Source: Thermoplasmata archaeon (GTDB lineage Archaea > Thermoplasmatota > E2 > DHVEG-1). Taken from it: a stretch of 61,425 nt of DNA. This document shows, in pieces, positions 52,545 through 61,425 of the stretch. The position numbers and the translations under genes were made by a program. The stretch spans positions 1 through 61,425 of the forward strand of contig DQIQ01000005.1 of NCBI GenBank assembly GCA_003942085.1, in the 5' to 3' direction. The notes below the pieces were generated by a model. The model was given only the letters and a program-made list of their open reading frames with translations, searched no databases and was not told the DNA's origin. Positions within the stretch are counted from its first letter, which is position 1; every line of letters starts with the position of its first letter.

Positions 52545-55309
52545 TACGTTTCCTTCCGTAATACGGCAGACTTTGACACATTTCCCGTGCCCTTCGCAGA
52601 TTTATCACGCTGTATTTCATCCTGCAGTTTCGTTTCGACCTGCTCCAGCATTGTGTCTTGTTTCATGATGCGTTTTTTCAATCCGACCTGCGTTTTCCGT
52701 AGCGCAGTCTCCAGCATCTTCGATGCAGTGATATCCATAAAGGTAATCACCACCCCGTCAATCATGTTCTCCAAGGTGCGATAGGGGACGACACGCACCA
52801 TGAACCAGCGCCCATCGCGCGTGGCCGCCTGCTGCTCGCGAAAGACCAGCGTTTGCAACACCTCGCGGATATGATCAACCAGCTCAGGATAGAGCAGATC
52901 AGAGGCAATATCCGTAATCGGCCTGCCTACATCACCGGGGATCAACTTGAAAATATTGTTCGAACCGGTCGTAAACAAGCGCACACGCAAATCATTGTCA
53001 AGGAACACGGTGGCGATTTCAGTGTTCGCAAGCAGGTTCTTCAGGTCATTGTTGAGCCGTGACAGATCATCGACCTTGGCCAGTAACTCATGATTGAGCG
53101 TCTGCAGCTCCTCGTTCATGGACTGCATCTCTTCTTTTGAGGTGGTCAACTCCTCATTCGTGGACTGGAGTTCCTCATTGGCGGACTGCATCTCCTCGTT
53201 AGCAGACTTGTATTCCTCCTGAGACGTCTGCATCTCTTCACGAAGGGTTTCCACATCCTGACGGGCTTGACCTATCTCCCGCTCCATCTGAGCAAGCAGC
53301 ACGCGACTCGCATGAGGCCTGACCTTATCCGACGCTTTAAGCTTCGTTTCAAAAGGCGCTACCACATCAGTAAAGACGATCATCACCAATCCCCGTAACG
53401 CTTCCGGTTCAGCAATGGTCTGAACGGTCAGGTCCAGAACCTGCACTCCACCGTTTATCCCCACCTTGAGATTTTTGAGTGTGACGGCGTGCTTTTGCCG
53501 CAACGCGTTACGGAACGCGCTGGTAAGCTCGAAACGCAACCCTTCACGAGCCATAGCAAAGATGTTCCAGTTTGCCTTTCCAGCAGCCGGTTCCAGGTAT
53601 TTACCGGTTCGCCCACTGACGTAAAGGATGTCGCCTTGGCTGTTGACCAACACCGCGGCCGGAGAATAAGTCTGCAGGAGCAGTTGGTCAGCCAACGTTT
53701 GAAGGTTGATCGGCTTCACCTTCGGTACCGATGACACGTTTGATCTGGTGGGGACAAACGAGGAGGGAAACTCAACGGCCTCTGCCCGCAAACCAGATTC
53801 AAGCCGCTTGTAGAGCCGTGATTTATCATCCAGGGACATGAAGAGATCATCAAACCCCGCGATGTTCTCCGCGCTGCCCAGAAACAGAACACCCCCAGGA
53901 TTCAGACTGTAATGAAAAAGAGGCAACAGCTTTTTCTGCAGCTCAGGAGTCAAGTAGATAAGCAGGTTCCGACAACTAACGAAATCAAGCTTGGTGAACG
54001 GTGGATCCATGATGACGTTCTGCGGGGCGAAAATCACCATATCCCGGATCGACTTAGCAACCTGGTAACCCCGCTCGACCTGCACGAAGAACCGGTTCAG
54101 TCGCTCCGACGACACATCAGCAGAGATGTTTGAAGGGAAAATACCAGAGCGAGCTTTCTCAACAGCATCCTGATCAAGGTCTGTTGCGAAGATCTGTATC
54201 CTGAAATTCCTGGACAGTTTCAGTTGATCAAGCTCCTCTTTGAAGACAATCGCCAGGGAATACGCCTCTTCCCCAGTGGAACAGGCAGGCACCCACACCC
54301 GCAGTGCCTGATTTGACGGATGTGCACCCAGCAGTGCCGGGATGACCTCATCTTTCAGTTTTTCCCATGCTTCATGGTCGCGGAAAAAGCTCGTAACCCC
54401 GATCAACAGCTCCTTGAACAACAACTCCAGTTCCTGGGAATTCTCCTGCAAATACCTGACATAATTGGTAATCTTGTCAATCTGATGAATTCCCATACGC
54501 CGTTCGATCCGGCGGTAGATCGTGTTCTTTTTATAAAGTGAGAAATCATGGCCTGTCTGCGATCGCAGCAGGATTACGATCTTTTCAAAGGCGCTATGGG
54601 TTTTATCCGCCCTGGCCATTCCTGCTTCATTAATCAGGGGAATATGCTGCAGATAGCTAAAGATCTTATCGGGCAACGCCTCAACCGAGGCGACGACATC
54701 CGCCAGTCCAGCATCGATGACACTGCGGGGCATACCGTCGAATTTCGCTGAAGCAGGATCCTGCACAAACACCACACCGGCTTTCTCCTTGATTGCACGC
54801 AGACCCAGTGTACCATCGGAGCCCATCCCCGAGAGGATGACGCCGATGCTGTGGTCTTTCAGGTCATCGGCAAGCGAGCGGAAAAAGAAATCAATCGGCA
54901 GACGCTGACCCCGTGGCGCCATCGGCTCCAGCAGATGCAGGACCCCGCGTAAGATAGACATATCTTTGTTCGGAGGGATCACATAGACGCTGTTCGGCTT
55001 GACCTTCGTTCGGTCTATGACCTGAACGACCTTCATGGCAGTCACCCGCTGAAGAAGCTCAGGCATGATGCACTTGTGGACCGGGTCCAGGTGTTGAATG
55101 ATGACAAAAGCCGCACCACTGGTGGCTGGCACGTTCTGCAGGAATAGTTCGAGTGCTTCCAGCCCTCCCGCGGAAGCACCGATGCCGACGATGGGAAAAG
55201 AGGATTGACTCGTAGAAAACAGGCTGTCCTGCTGCAGAGATGTTTCTGGTTTTAACGCCTCCATGATCGGCTCTTTTTTACGGGTAGTTTTCTTGTTTTG
55301 TCTGCGCAT
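52544..55309 (-). CDS. CheB-CheR-PAS fusion protein
   Basis: 921 residues. The CheB methylesterase domain (about 38-215) has its triad region: GIGASAGG (Ser46), IQHLDP (His73) and GMGSDGTLG (Asp). The CheR methyltransferase (about 240-500) has VWVPACSTGEEAYSLAI and FVSCRNLLIYL. A PAS-like domain, a long coiled coil with QSANEELQSTNEELTTSKEEMQS repeats, and a C-terminal PAS domain (about 745-860) follow. No CheA, CheW or chemoreceptor is in the window, so it probably serves the adjoining PAS kinase rather than chemotaxis. The G+C-rich codon use and bacterial architecture suggest transfer from bacteria. GAGGAGG lies just before the ATG. Confidence 0.94.
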   Translation of the reverse strand: MRRQNKKTTRKKEPIMEALKPETSLQQDSLFSTSQSSFPIVGIGASAGGLEALELFLQNVPATSGAAFVIIQHLDPVHKCIMPELLQRVTAMKVVQVIDRTKVKPNSVYVIPPNKDMSILRGVLHLLEPMAPRGQRLPIDFFFRSLADDLKDHSIGVILSGMGSDGTLGLRAIKEKAGVVFVQDPASAKFDGMPRSVIDAGLADVVASVEALPDKIFSYLQHIPLINEAGMARADKTHSAFEKIVILLRSQTGHDFSLYKKNTIYRRIERRMGIHQIDKITNYVRYLQENSQELELLFKELLIGVTSFFRDHEAWEKLKDEVIPALLGAHPSNQALRVWVPACSTGEEAYSLAIVFKEELDQLKLSRNFRIQIFATDLDQDAVEKARSGIFPSNISADVSSERLNRFFVQVERGYQVAKSIRDMVIFAPQNVIMDPPFTKLDFVSCRNLLIYLTPELQKKLLPLFHYSLNPGGVLFLGSAENIAGFDDLFMSLDDKSRLYKRLESGLRAEAVEFPSSFVPTRSNVSSVPKVKPINLQTLADQLLLQTYSPAAVLVNSQGDILYVSGRTGKYLEPAAGKANWNIFAMAREGLRFELTSAFRNALRQKHAVTLKNLKVGINGGVQVLDLTVQTIAEPEALRGLVMIVFTDVVAPFETKLKASDKVRPHASRVLLAQMEREIGQARQDVETLREEMQTSQEEYKSANEEMQSANEELQSTNEELTTSKEEMQSMNEELQTLNHELLAKVDDLSRLNNDLKNLLANTEIATVFLDNDLRVRLFTTGSNNIFKLIPGDVGRPITDIASDLLYPELVDHIREVLQTLVFREQQAATRDGRWFMVRVVPYRTLENMIDGVVITFMDITASKMLETALRKTQVGLKKRIMKQDTMLEQVETKLQDEIQRDKSAKGTGNVSKSAVLRKET

Positions 55310-55582
55310 ATCCTCCTCATCACCCCCATGTTTCGCATCTACAAAACCATTCAGGGTTCAATCCATGACTTCTACAATGAGAAATAGCTTTAGCATTAAC
55401 GAAAGCTTTACGCATACTATTCACCAAGATTCCTCGCCCATTAAAATATAAAAAAAAGAACGCACTGTCCCTATATAAAGCCTTCATTTTTCAATCGCTT
55501 TGTAATGAATATCTAAGGTTCCAATGTCTGCGATTATGAACAACCGGAAATATGCTGGCGAAAGAAATTGAAACGTTCTTTT
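55310..55582. promoter_or_regulatory. Upstream region of the CheB-CheR operon
   Basis: 273 nt. A TATA-like CTATATAAAG lies at 55471-55480, and a lone GTAAT at 55502-55506 sits in the sequence GCTTTGTAATG that also occurs at site H. No ORF is supported. Confidence 0.35.
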
Positions 55583-58471
55583 TTATTTCCCTCCTTCTTT
55601 GATCTGCTCCTTGTCAACACCCCTTTCCCAATAGAGATATCCCTTTTTCCAGGCGACAGCGAGAATAAACCCAACAATAATGATAATTCCAAGGATTGCA
55701 ATGACCCAGAACCATGGGAACCCTGAGGTCGGAGAGGTAACGGTAAAGCTCTTTTGTGAACTTGCAGTCTGATTCACTCCATATCGATAGACCACGGTAT
55801 ACGTGTAGGTCCCTGGCTCAAGATCCTTAGTCACTATTGCCTTGTTGAACGAGATCTGCCCGAGAACTGATACGCTTTCTTCAGGTAACCAGATGATGAC
55901 CTGCCCATTTTTCGATAACGTGAAATTTACGACACCAACAACGGTTCCAGGTTCCCCGACATTAACCAACGTAATCAGTGCGGTGGTGCCCTCAGCAGCA
56001 GTGACCGTATCTTTGGTTAGCTCCACGGTGACATCGAAAAGCGGTCCTTTTCCTGCGAAGCTGTAGATAAACACGTATTGTGCGGCCGGGTCGTCAAAGA
56101 TGTACACCTTGCCGTTTTCACGCCAGATCATATCAGATGAAATAGCCCTTCCATCCGCTGTCCTTACGATGAGATCAAGGTTATCAGGATAGATATCGAT
56201 TGCTTCGATGTACGTCCATCCATCTTTTTCAATAGAAATCGTCACGGTTTTTGTTTTTAAGAGTGTGTCGTTAACCATAACAATAATATTTCCTGCACTA
56301 TAATGGATGAATGTGATGGTATCGATTGTAGGGTCCCAAAAGAACTCAGGGATGGTATCTCCATCGATAGAAAGCAGGATGATCACAGTTCCATTGATGC
56401 TGGCAAAGTGAACCTCGGTAAGACTATCGTTGGGATCGGTAAAATCATCAAGGATGCCGTCTCCGTTGGTGTCGTTGGCATAGAAGAGCTCGACAAGGTG
56501 GACATTATATTCAGCAAGGATTAAATCCAAGACGTGTTGTGATGTGGTGATTCCTGGACGTGCCGTGATATTAACCAGGGCAGTATCGGTATCAGTGATG
56601 TCACTACCATCCTTGACCCGGAGTTTCACGATGTATGTCCCTACAGTAGTGTATGCATGGGTTGCGGTGGCACTTGCTGACCAGTTGGTTTCATAGGTCC
56701 CATCATTGGTCCAGTCCCAGCGGTATCCTGTGATTGATCCACCGGTTTCGCTACTTCTTGATCCGCTGAAAGCGATGGTCTCGTTGATGTAACCTGAGTA
56801 CGGGCCTCCTGCTTCTGCAATTGGTGTTGGAGTAAGTCCATCACCTCCAACTCCCCCGTCACCTCCGCTTGATGCAGTGGTAAACGTATAATCTGTAGAG
56901 TTAACTTGATTTCCAGCTGGATCTATAGATATTACTTTATAATGATATACTGTAATTGAAGATAAACCTGTGAGTGGGACTTCATGCGCAGTCACATATG
57001 AAGAGTATTCTGACCATGACCCATAGGCAGTGGTGGTTCCATAGGTTACGTTGCCGTTGGCATTTTCATTCGTTGTCCAGGTGATAGTTGCTGATGTTGT
57101 AGAGGGAGTACCCGATGATATGAAAGAGATCACGGGAGCAATGGCATCCTTTGTAGTGCTAACGTTAGCGGACCACGTCCCACAATTAGTCGCATTATCT
57201 ACTGCCAAAGCTCTGAAAAAGACCGTAGTACCCTCAGTCGTATTCGCAATCAACCATGTAGCAGATCGAACGGTATAACTTACATTCGTTAACCACGCAG
57301 TCCACGTTCCAGAGATATTTTCCTTTCGCTGCACCGTCCAACGTGCTATACCACTCGTCGCCTCAACACCTTTTGCCCACTGAACCAAGAAATTCGCTTT
57401 CTTATACGTAGACAACGCAGTCATCGTTACCGTAGGAGCAACCGCATCATATCCACAGAACGCCTCAGCGCTCGCTACTTTGGATTCAGCATTTGTTACA
57501 TTATCCTTCGCCTTACTATAGAATTGATAATGACCGCTTGCGTTCGGGAAGTTGAAATGCCAATGTCCAGCCCATGGTATTACATCCGGGTTACTTGCGT
57601 TGCTCCATGTGACCCATCCATCCCAAGTTGAAGCATTCGTTGCTCTATATCGATAGAAAAGTGTGGTGTTTTTTACACCGATTGCATTATCGTGAGATGT
57701 GTAGGATATCGTCTGAGGTGATGTAGCTTTCCAATACCCAGAAATTGAAGTCACCGACGACGTAGGTGGATCGTTGTCAGATATATCTACCAAGTGTGGA
57801 CCAGAATGATTCATGTTTCCGGATGTGTCATTGACCCAGATTGTGTAACTTAGATCATCAATGCTGTTTGGATTAGTTGTATTTATGCCGATAAAATAAT
57901 TGCCACCAACGGGAGAGAGTGTTTTATTATAGGAAAGGCTTCCATGCGACCAGCTCACGTTCACCCGAAGTTTGCTGGGAATATCGACATAGTCTGTAGC
58001 CGTGACATTAAATGTAAAGGAATCACCAGTGGTACTTGTAGTTGGAGAATTATCCGTTATTCGTGGCCTATCAACGATAGTGAGGTTATAGAATTGTGAA
58101 TAACCAATGTTCATTCCGCCAGTAACAAACGTAACGGTCTGTGTTGTATTATCTGTCCCGATATAGAAAAAAATCGGGCGTCCATTGTTATCGTCATTTA
58201 AATCAAGAACATTGAAATCATAGTTCTTTCCAGATAATGAATTGTTCACTGTCGTCGTATAATTTTCAGTTGCGCCACCGACATTTACCAACATCGCACG
58301 GATTGTCGTTCCGGTTTTTACAGGATGAAGACCAGTATCGGTTGCATAACCTTTGAAACGATGCGGAGGAGACGCTGCAAATCCAAAAGGCATAACCGAT
58401 ATAACTACTACCGCAGCGGAGAGTAATATCATACTAATAACAAGTATTTCTGCATTTGATGTTCTATTCAT
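55583..58471 (-). CDS. Large surface protein with PHRFKGY, FN3, PKD and CARDB-like domains
   Basis: 962 residues. Signal peptide 1-32; an N-terminal module beginning PPHRFKGYATDTG (about 35-135); several Ig/FN3-like domains with SYTIWVND, TTLFYRYRATNASTWDGW and TSATITWTTNENA; a Gly-rich GGDGGVGGDG linker; a PKD domain (AEAGGPYSGYINETIAFSGS, YRWDWTNDG); further beta domains; a CARDB-like domain (VTVELTKDTVTAAEGTTALITLVN); and a C-terminal transmembrane helix with a charged tail. It is displayed on the cell exterior, probably as an adhesin or matrix protein. It shares modules with the gene at 58483. Confidence 0.85.
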   Translation of the reverse strand: MNRTSNAEILVISMILLSAAVVVISVMPFGFAASPPHRFKGYATDTGLHPVKTGTTIRAMLVNVGGATENYTTTVNNSLSGKNYDFNVLDLNDDNNGRPIFFYIGTDNTTQTVTFVTGGMNIGYSQFYNLTIVDRPRITDNSPTTSTTGDSFTFNVTATDYVDIPSKLRVNVSWSHGSLSYNKTLSPVGGNYFIGINTTNPNSIDDLSYTIWVNDTSGNMNHSGPHLVDISDNDPPTSSVTSISGYWKATSPQTISYTSHDNAIGVKNTTLFYRYRATNASTWDGWVTWSNASNPDVIPWAGHWHFNFPNASGHYQFYSKAKDNVTNAESKVASAEAFCGYDAVAPTVTMTALSTYKKANFLVQWAKGVEATSGIARWTVQRKENISGTWTAWLTNVSYTVRSATWLIANTTEGTTVFFRALAVDNATNCGTWSANVSTTKDAIAPVISFISSGTPSTTSATITWTTNENANGNVTYGTTTAYGSWSEYSSYVTAHEVPLTGLSSITVYHYKVISIDPAGNQVNSTDYTFTTASSGGDGGVGGDGLTPTPIAEAGGPYSGYINETIAFSGSRSSETGGSITGYRWDWTNDGTYETNWSASATATHAYTTVGTYIVKLRVKDGSDITDTDTALVNITARPGITTSQHVLDLILAEYNVHLVELFYANDTNGDGILDDFTDPNDSLTEVHFASINGTVIILLSIDGDTIPEFFWDPTIDTITFIHYSAGNIIVMVNDTLLKTKTVTISIEKDGWTYIEAIDIYPDNLDLIVRTADGRAISSDMIWRENGKVYIFDDPAAQYVFIYSFAGKGPLFDVTVELTKDTVTAAEGTTALITLVNVGEPGTVVGVVNFTLSKNGQVIIWLPEESVSVLGQISFNKAIVTKDLEPGTYTYTVVYRYGVNQTASSQKSFTVTSPTSGFPWFWVIAILGIIIIVGFILAVAWKKGYLYWERGVDKEQIKEGGK

Positions 58472-58482
58472 ATTTGTCTCCT

Positions 58483-59994
58483 CTAGGACTTATTTTTTTT
58501 CCTTCTTACTTTATAAACGACACTGATAATCACAATTATTATTGCAATAAAAATTATTACCAACAGTACAAGTATGTAATCATAGGAACCAGCACCTAAG
58601 GATTTTTGATAGGGGATAATGGCGCTTGTCGCAGGTGTGTAACTATATTCGTATTTCCCATCGCCATTGACATCAATCAGAAATGTTCCATTCCCTGAGC
58701 TAAACAATGTGGTCACAACGCCGTTTGATTGGTTGTAGTGTGAATCGAAGACCTTATCTGCATTGGTATCAAGCAAGAAAAATAATCCATAATCATTGAG
58801 GATTCGAAGAACATCAGCGTTATTTGTTGGATCAGTTCCAAGTCGTAGTTCCTCTACATCGGTCAGACCATCGTTATCATCGTCAGGATCAACGCTATCT
58901 GGGATTCCATCGGAATCACTATCTTTTGGATAACTTAAGGCGTTACGCGAATCTGTCCCATAGTACCGTTCTGCTGCATCGCTCCAGCCATCTCCGTCGC
59001 TATCGTTTGTAGAGATATACGCTTTCGACCTGTTCACATTGGTCGCACCTTTGTTATCAGTAACCGTTAATGTGATAGTATAATTACCAACTCTGGAATA
59101 TGCATGATTGGTACGAACCTGAGTCGTTGTCACAGTAGTTCCATCGCCAAGGTTCCACGTATAATTCACAATGTAACCATCTGTATCATTTGATTTCGAT
59201 GCGTCAAATACGATAGATTCGTTCACCAGACCATAGTAAGGTCCGTTCGCATGAGCCAGAGGAGGCACATTTATCTCACTTGGACTTTCTCCAACTCCGC
59301 CATCACCTCCAGGCCCGCCTTGCTGTTGCTGTGCTGTCGTAAAATGATAGAACTGACCAGTGGAATTATCCTTTGCTTTATGTCCTGAATAATCGTACGA
59401 TATGACTTCGAAATAATAGGTGGTCTCCGGTTGTAAACTACTGAGGACAATCGCATGATTTTTCAAAAATTGATCATCATGTTTTACAGACCCAAGACTT
59501 GTCGTTATCCCATAATTTACTGTTGAATTAGCAAATTTATCAGTAGTCCATGATATTGTTGCCTGCGACTCTGTTAATGAGGAAATAGTAACGGTGCTTA
59601 TGATTACCGATGTCGTGTCTAATGAGACATTAAAATATGGTTCAAAATTACTATTTAATCCTCCGGTAACATACACTGCTGTTTGAGAAATAAGCGTACC
59701 ATCAATATAAAAAAGAATCGTTTTTCCTGCGTCACCCGAAGAACCGTTTACATAAAATGGCTGAGTTACCGTGGTAAAACCATAGGTTCCATTTTTTACT
59801 GTTGTATTGTAATAGATATTGTTGAGGTTGGCAGACACGATCGTTCCATCGATAGCAAGTTCTCCGGTTTCATCGATGACATATCCTTTGAACCGATGAG
59901 GAGGTGTTGGAATATCTACCGCTGCTGAAAATAACGACGAAGCAGCAAGGACAAAGATTAAGATAATTGAAAGTTCGACTGTTTTTTTTATCAT
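58483..59994 (-). CDS. Surface protein with PHRFKGY, FN3, PKD and calcium repeats
   Basis: 503 residues. Signal peptide 1-25; PPHRFKGYVIDETG module (about 31-130); FN3 (about 133-225, with SQATISWTTDKFANSTVNYG); Gly-rich GGPGGDGGVG linker; PKD (about 245-335, with YTWNLGDG); thrombospondin type 3-like calcium-binding repeats (SDGDGWSDAAERYYGTDS, DSDSDGIPDSVDPDDDNDG); and a C-terminal transmembrane helix with a basic tail. It lies 11 nt before the gene at 55583 and probably shares its transcript. Confidence 0.87.
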   Translation of the reverse strand: MIKKTVELSIILIFVLAASSLFSAAVDIPTPPHRFKGYVIDETGELAIDGTIVSANLNNIYYNTTVKNGTYGFTTVTQPFYVNGSSGDAGKTILFYIDGTLISQTAVYVTGGLNSNFEPYFNVSLDTTSVIISTVTISSLTESQATISWTTDKFANSTVNYGITTSLGSVKHDDQFLKNHAIVLSSLQPETTYYFEVISYDYSGHKAKDNSTGQFYHFTTAQQQQGGPGGDGGVGESPSEINVPPLAHANGPYYGLVNESIVFDASKSNDTDGYIVNYTWNLGDGTTVTTTQVRTNHAYSRVGNYTITLTVTDNKGATNVNRSKAYISTNDSDGDGWSDAAERYYGTDSRNALSYPKDSDSDGIPDSVDPDDDNDGLTDVEELRLGTDPTNNADVLRILNDYGLFFLLDTNADKVFDSHYNQSNGVVTTLFSSGNGTFLIDVNGDGKYEYSYTPATSAIIPYQKSLGAGSYDYILVLLVIIFIAIIIVIISVVYKVRRKKNKS

Positions 59995-60062
59995 TTGTTT
60001 TTTCTCCTGTTATTTCCCATAATGAAAAAGAAAGAAAAGAAAGATAAGAGAGATGTCATGGT

Positions 60063-61425
60063 TTAACTCGGGGTATACTGTTTATTTCCAGTGGTTTCTT
60101 TCCACATCCAGAATCCTTGACCAGGAACCATTTTTTGTGCACCGTTCAAGATGTTGACATATCCGGTACCAGTAAACTTGAACAAGGATCCAATGTCGTC
60201 ATCTGAGAGACTTGTAAGACCGCCTCCGTAGTTTGTCGAAGCAGTCTGGTTATAGGTTTGCCAATGTCCGATCAAATTCCATTTCTGTCCCGCTAAATTG
60301 AAGTATGGTGGTGAGGTAGGAGTCTCTGGCATTAAATTATAGTTCCCTATCAAGGTATCAGCAGAAGTCATATACACCCAATATCCTTGACCTGGTTCTA
60401 GTCTGAATTCTCCGTTATCGCCGATATCAGTCCATTGGCTCCAAGCATTAGCACTTGCATTGTAGTGCCATATTACAGCGAGGTTACTATCTATACCAGA
60501 AACAACTGTTGATATAAGGGTATTGGAGGTATCTGCCGGGAGAGATATTAAATTCCAACCTGATCGCATGGAGATTCTATAGGTATTGATAGTGATCGTT
60601 CCTGATGTTAGTGCGTTACCAGCTAGGTCAGCAACCGATCCTGCAATGCCAATGGTCGGCGAGTCACCAGTTTGGAACGTTCTATTGCATTTTAAAGTGA
60701 CAAGGTTTCCGGCCTTTGTTTGGATAGCAGTGATGCCGATATTTGTATCATTTATGCTGAAATCAGTGTAGAGCTCAGTAGCAGTATCCATCGCTTCGGT
60801 AAAGTAGACATCCACATAGGTGTAGTTCGTACCATCGTTATCTGCATCGAGAACTGCATACCATAATTGAGGCGATGTCACATCACCAGATGTTATTGCA
60901 GCATCTGTAAGAGCCGTGTTCGAAAGTAAATCAGCTAACGTTCCTGCAGTATAACCTGTGGTAACCGTTGTTGTACCAGAAATTGTAACCTCCAATGTGA
61001 AATATTTATCATTCACCACATCAGGATCTTTGGGATTTGCCGTTCCTACTCCATTTACACCTATAGAATTAATAGAACCAGAACTTAATGAGAAATGAGC
61101 CTTATTTACAGTTGCGTCAGAAATTGATTCGCTCATCTCAATAACAATTTCATCGAGGTTTCCATTGTCATCAGTATCGTACTGCCATGCTTTGACAAAT
61201 GTTGGTTTGACTTGATCCGCAGCATTCGCAGTCGCACCATTAGCCATCTCATTCGTAGCAGCAGACGCATCAAGCAAATTACCAGACGCAGCAACATACG
61301 CCACCGCAGGTGTCGAAGAAGTACTCGAAAGACCAGTTGTAGTAATAGTCATCGTAGTACCTGCCTCCACACCAGGGACAGTAATAACAGTAGCACCAGC
61401 AACAGTCCACGCTGAAGTCTCAGCA
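60063..61425 (-). CDS. Surface protein with Ig-like and GWNLISLP repeats, 5' truncated
   Basis: The frame is open to the window edge, so the N-terminus is missing; 453 residues are visible. The first 280 contain SbsA/Big-like Ig domains (DENG-NLDEIVIEMSESI; YTYVDVYFTEAMDTATELYTDF). Two repeats follow with SGWNLISLPADTS..GYWVYM and KWNLIGHWQTY..GQGFWMWKET, a module common in archaeal and bacterial surface proteins. There is no C-terminal membrane helix, so anchoring must be N-terminal or absent. Same direction as the two surface genes downstream. Confidence 0.8.
   Translation of the reverse strand, partial: AETSAWTVAGATVITVPGVEAGTTMTITTTGLSSTSSTPAVAYVAASGNLLDASAATNEMANGATANAADQVKPTFVKAWQYDTDDNGNLDEIVIEMSESISDATVNKAHFSLSSGSINSIGVNGVGTANPKDPDVVNDKYFTLEVTISGTTTVTTGYTAGTLADLLSNTALTDAAITSGDVTSPQLWYAVLDADNDGTNYTYVDVYFTEAMDTATELYTDFSINDTNIGITAIQTKAGNLVTLKCNRTFQTGDSPTIGIAGSVADLAGNALTSGTITINTYRISMRSGWNLISLPADTSNTLISTVVSGIDSNLAVIWHYNASANAWSQWTDIGDNGEFRLEPGQGYWVYMTSADTLIGNYNLMPETPTSPPYFNLAGQKWNLIGHWQTYNQTASTNYGGGLTSLSDDDIGSLFKFTGTGYVNILNGAQKMVPGQGFWMWKETTGNKQYTPS

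Noticed and set aside
55502..55506. Single GTAAT upstream of the CheB-CheR gene as a tenth regulon site
   Set aside because: One five-base match without an 11-bp partner is expected by chance in A/T-rich DNA.

Overview
The window is archaeal. The replication factor C large subunit carries a C-terminal PCNA-binding motif. Promoters have TATA boxes, sometimes with no room for a leader. The pilus genes are of the archaeal TadA/TadC plus Pilin_N/DUF7289 type. KaiC-family ATPases and a MEDS-domain histidine kinase are present. The mixture of many soluble PAS/GAF histidine kinases, KaiC-like proteins and PKD/beta-helix surface proteins suits a euryarchaeal or Thermoplasmatota-like lineage; the exact group cannot be fixed from sequence alone.

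Layout. 1-6 kb is housekeeping: a truncated secreted phosphatase-like gene, tRNA-Ser(GCT) with a stray tRNA 3'-end fragment beside it, rfcL, a membrane protein, a flavodoxin, the HtpX/LemA pair and a DhnA-type aldolase. 6.4-9.4 kb holds a MEDS histidine kinase and an Xaa-His dipeptidase. 9.4-15.5 kb is a compact rSAM/selenodomain-type cluster: two glycosyltransferases, an ArsS-like radical SAM protein, a TVP38 membrane protein, a Cys-rich Fe-S oxidoreductase and, after two membrane or surface genes, a YedF-like DsrE protein.

15.6-55.3 kb is a very large sensory island. One leftward operon (25.7 to 15.6 kb) encodes a nine-PAS protein without a kinase, a CHASE4-HAMP protein without a kinase, two STAS-like proteins, a tandem double histidine kinase, a receiver and two KaiC-fold proteins without a P-loop. 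A second leftward operon (34.0 to 28.3 kb) encodes a double KaiC-PAS-GAF-kinase fusion of 1512 residues whose phospho-acceptor His is Arg, plus two more P-loop-less KaiC-like proteins. A rightward type IV pilus operon (34.4 to 42.9 kb) follows. Next come a KaiC ATPase, a receiver, a membrane-bound degenerate KaiC, a ribbon-helix-helix regulator, two more receivers (one degenerate), an eight-PAS kinase and a bacterial-type CheB-CheR-PAS fusion. 55.6-61.4 kb encodes three large surface proteins with FN3, PKD and calcium-repeat domains.

The most notable signal ties the sensory island together. Its intergenic regions carry GTAAT boxes repeated with an exact 11-bp period, up to three copies. In four promoters the arrangement is TATA, 15 nt, then GTAAT-N6-GTAAT-N6-GTAAT, overlapping the expected transcription start. 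The flanking operons therefore look like one regulon, possibly controlled by the ribbon-helix-helix protein whose own promoter has the box. Further links are a shared DLFGL motif after the ATPase domain in three kinases, a shared N-terminal peptide on the pilus ATPase and the nine-PAS protein, and short translationally coupled leader ORFs. My inference is one regulon connecting KaiC-type switches, kinases and receivers to a pilus; the function is not shown by the sequence.
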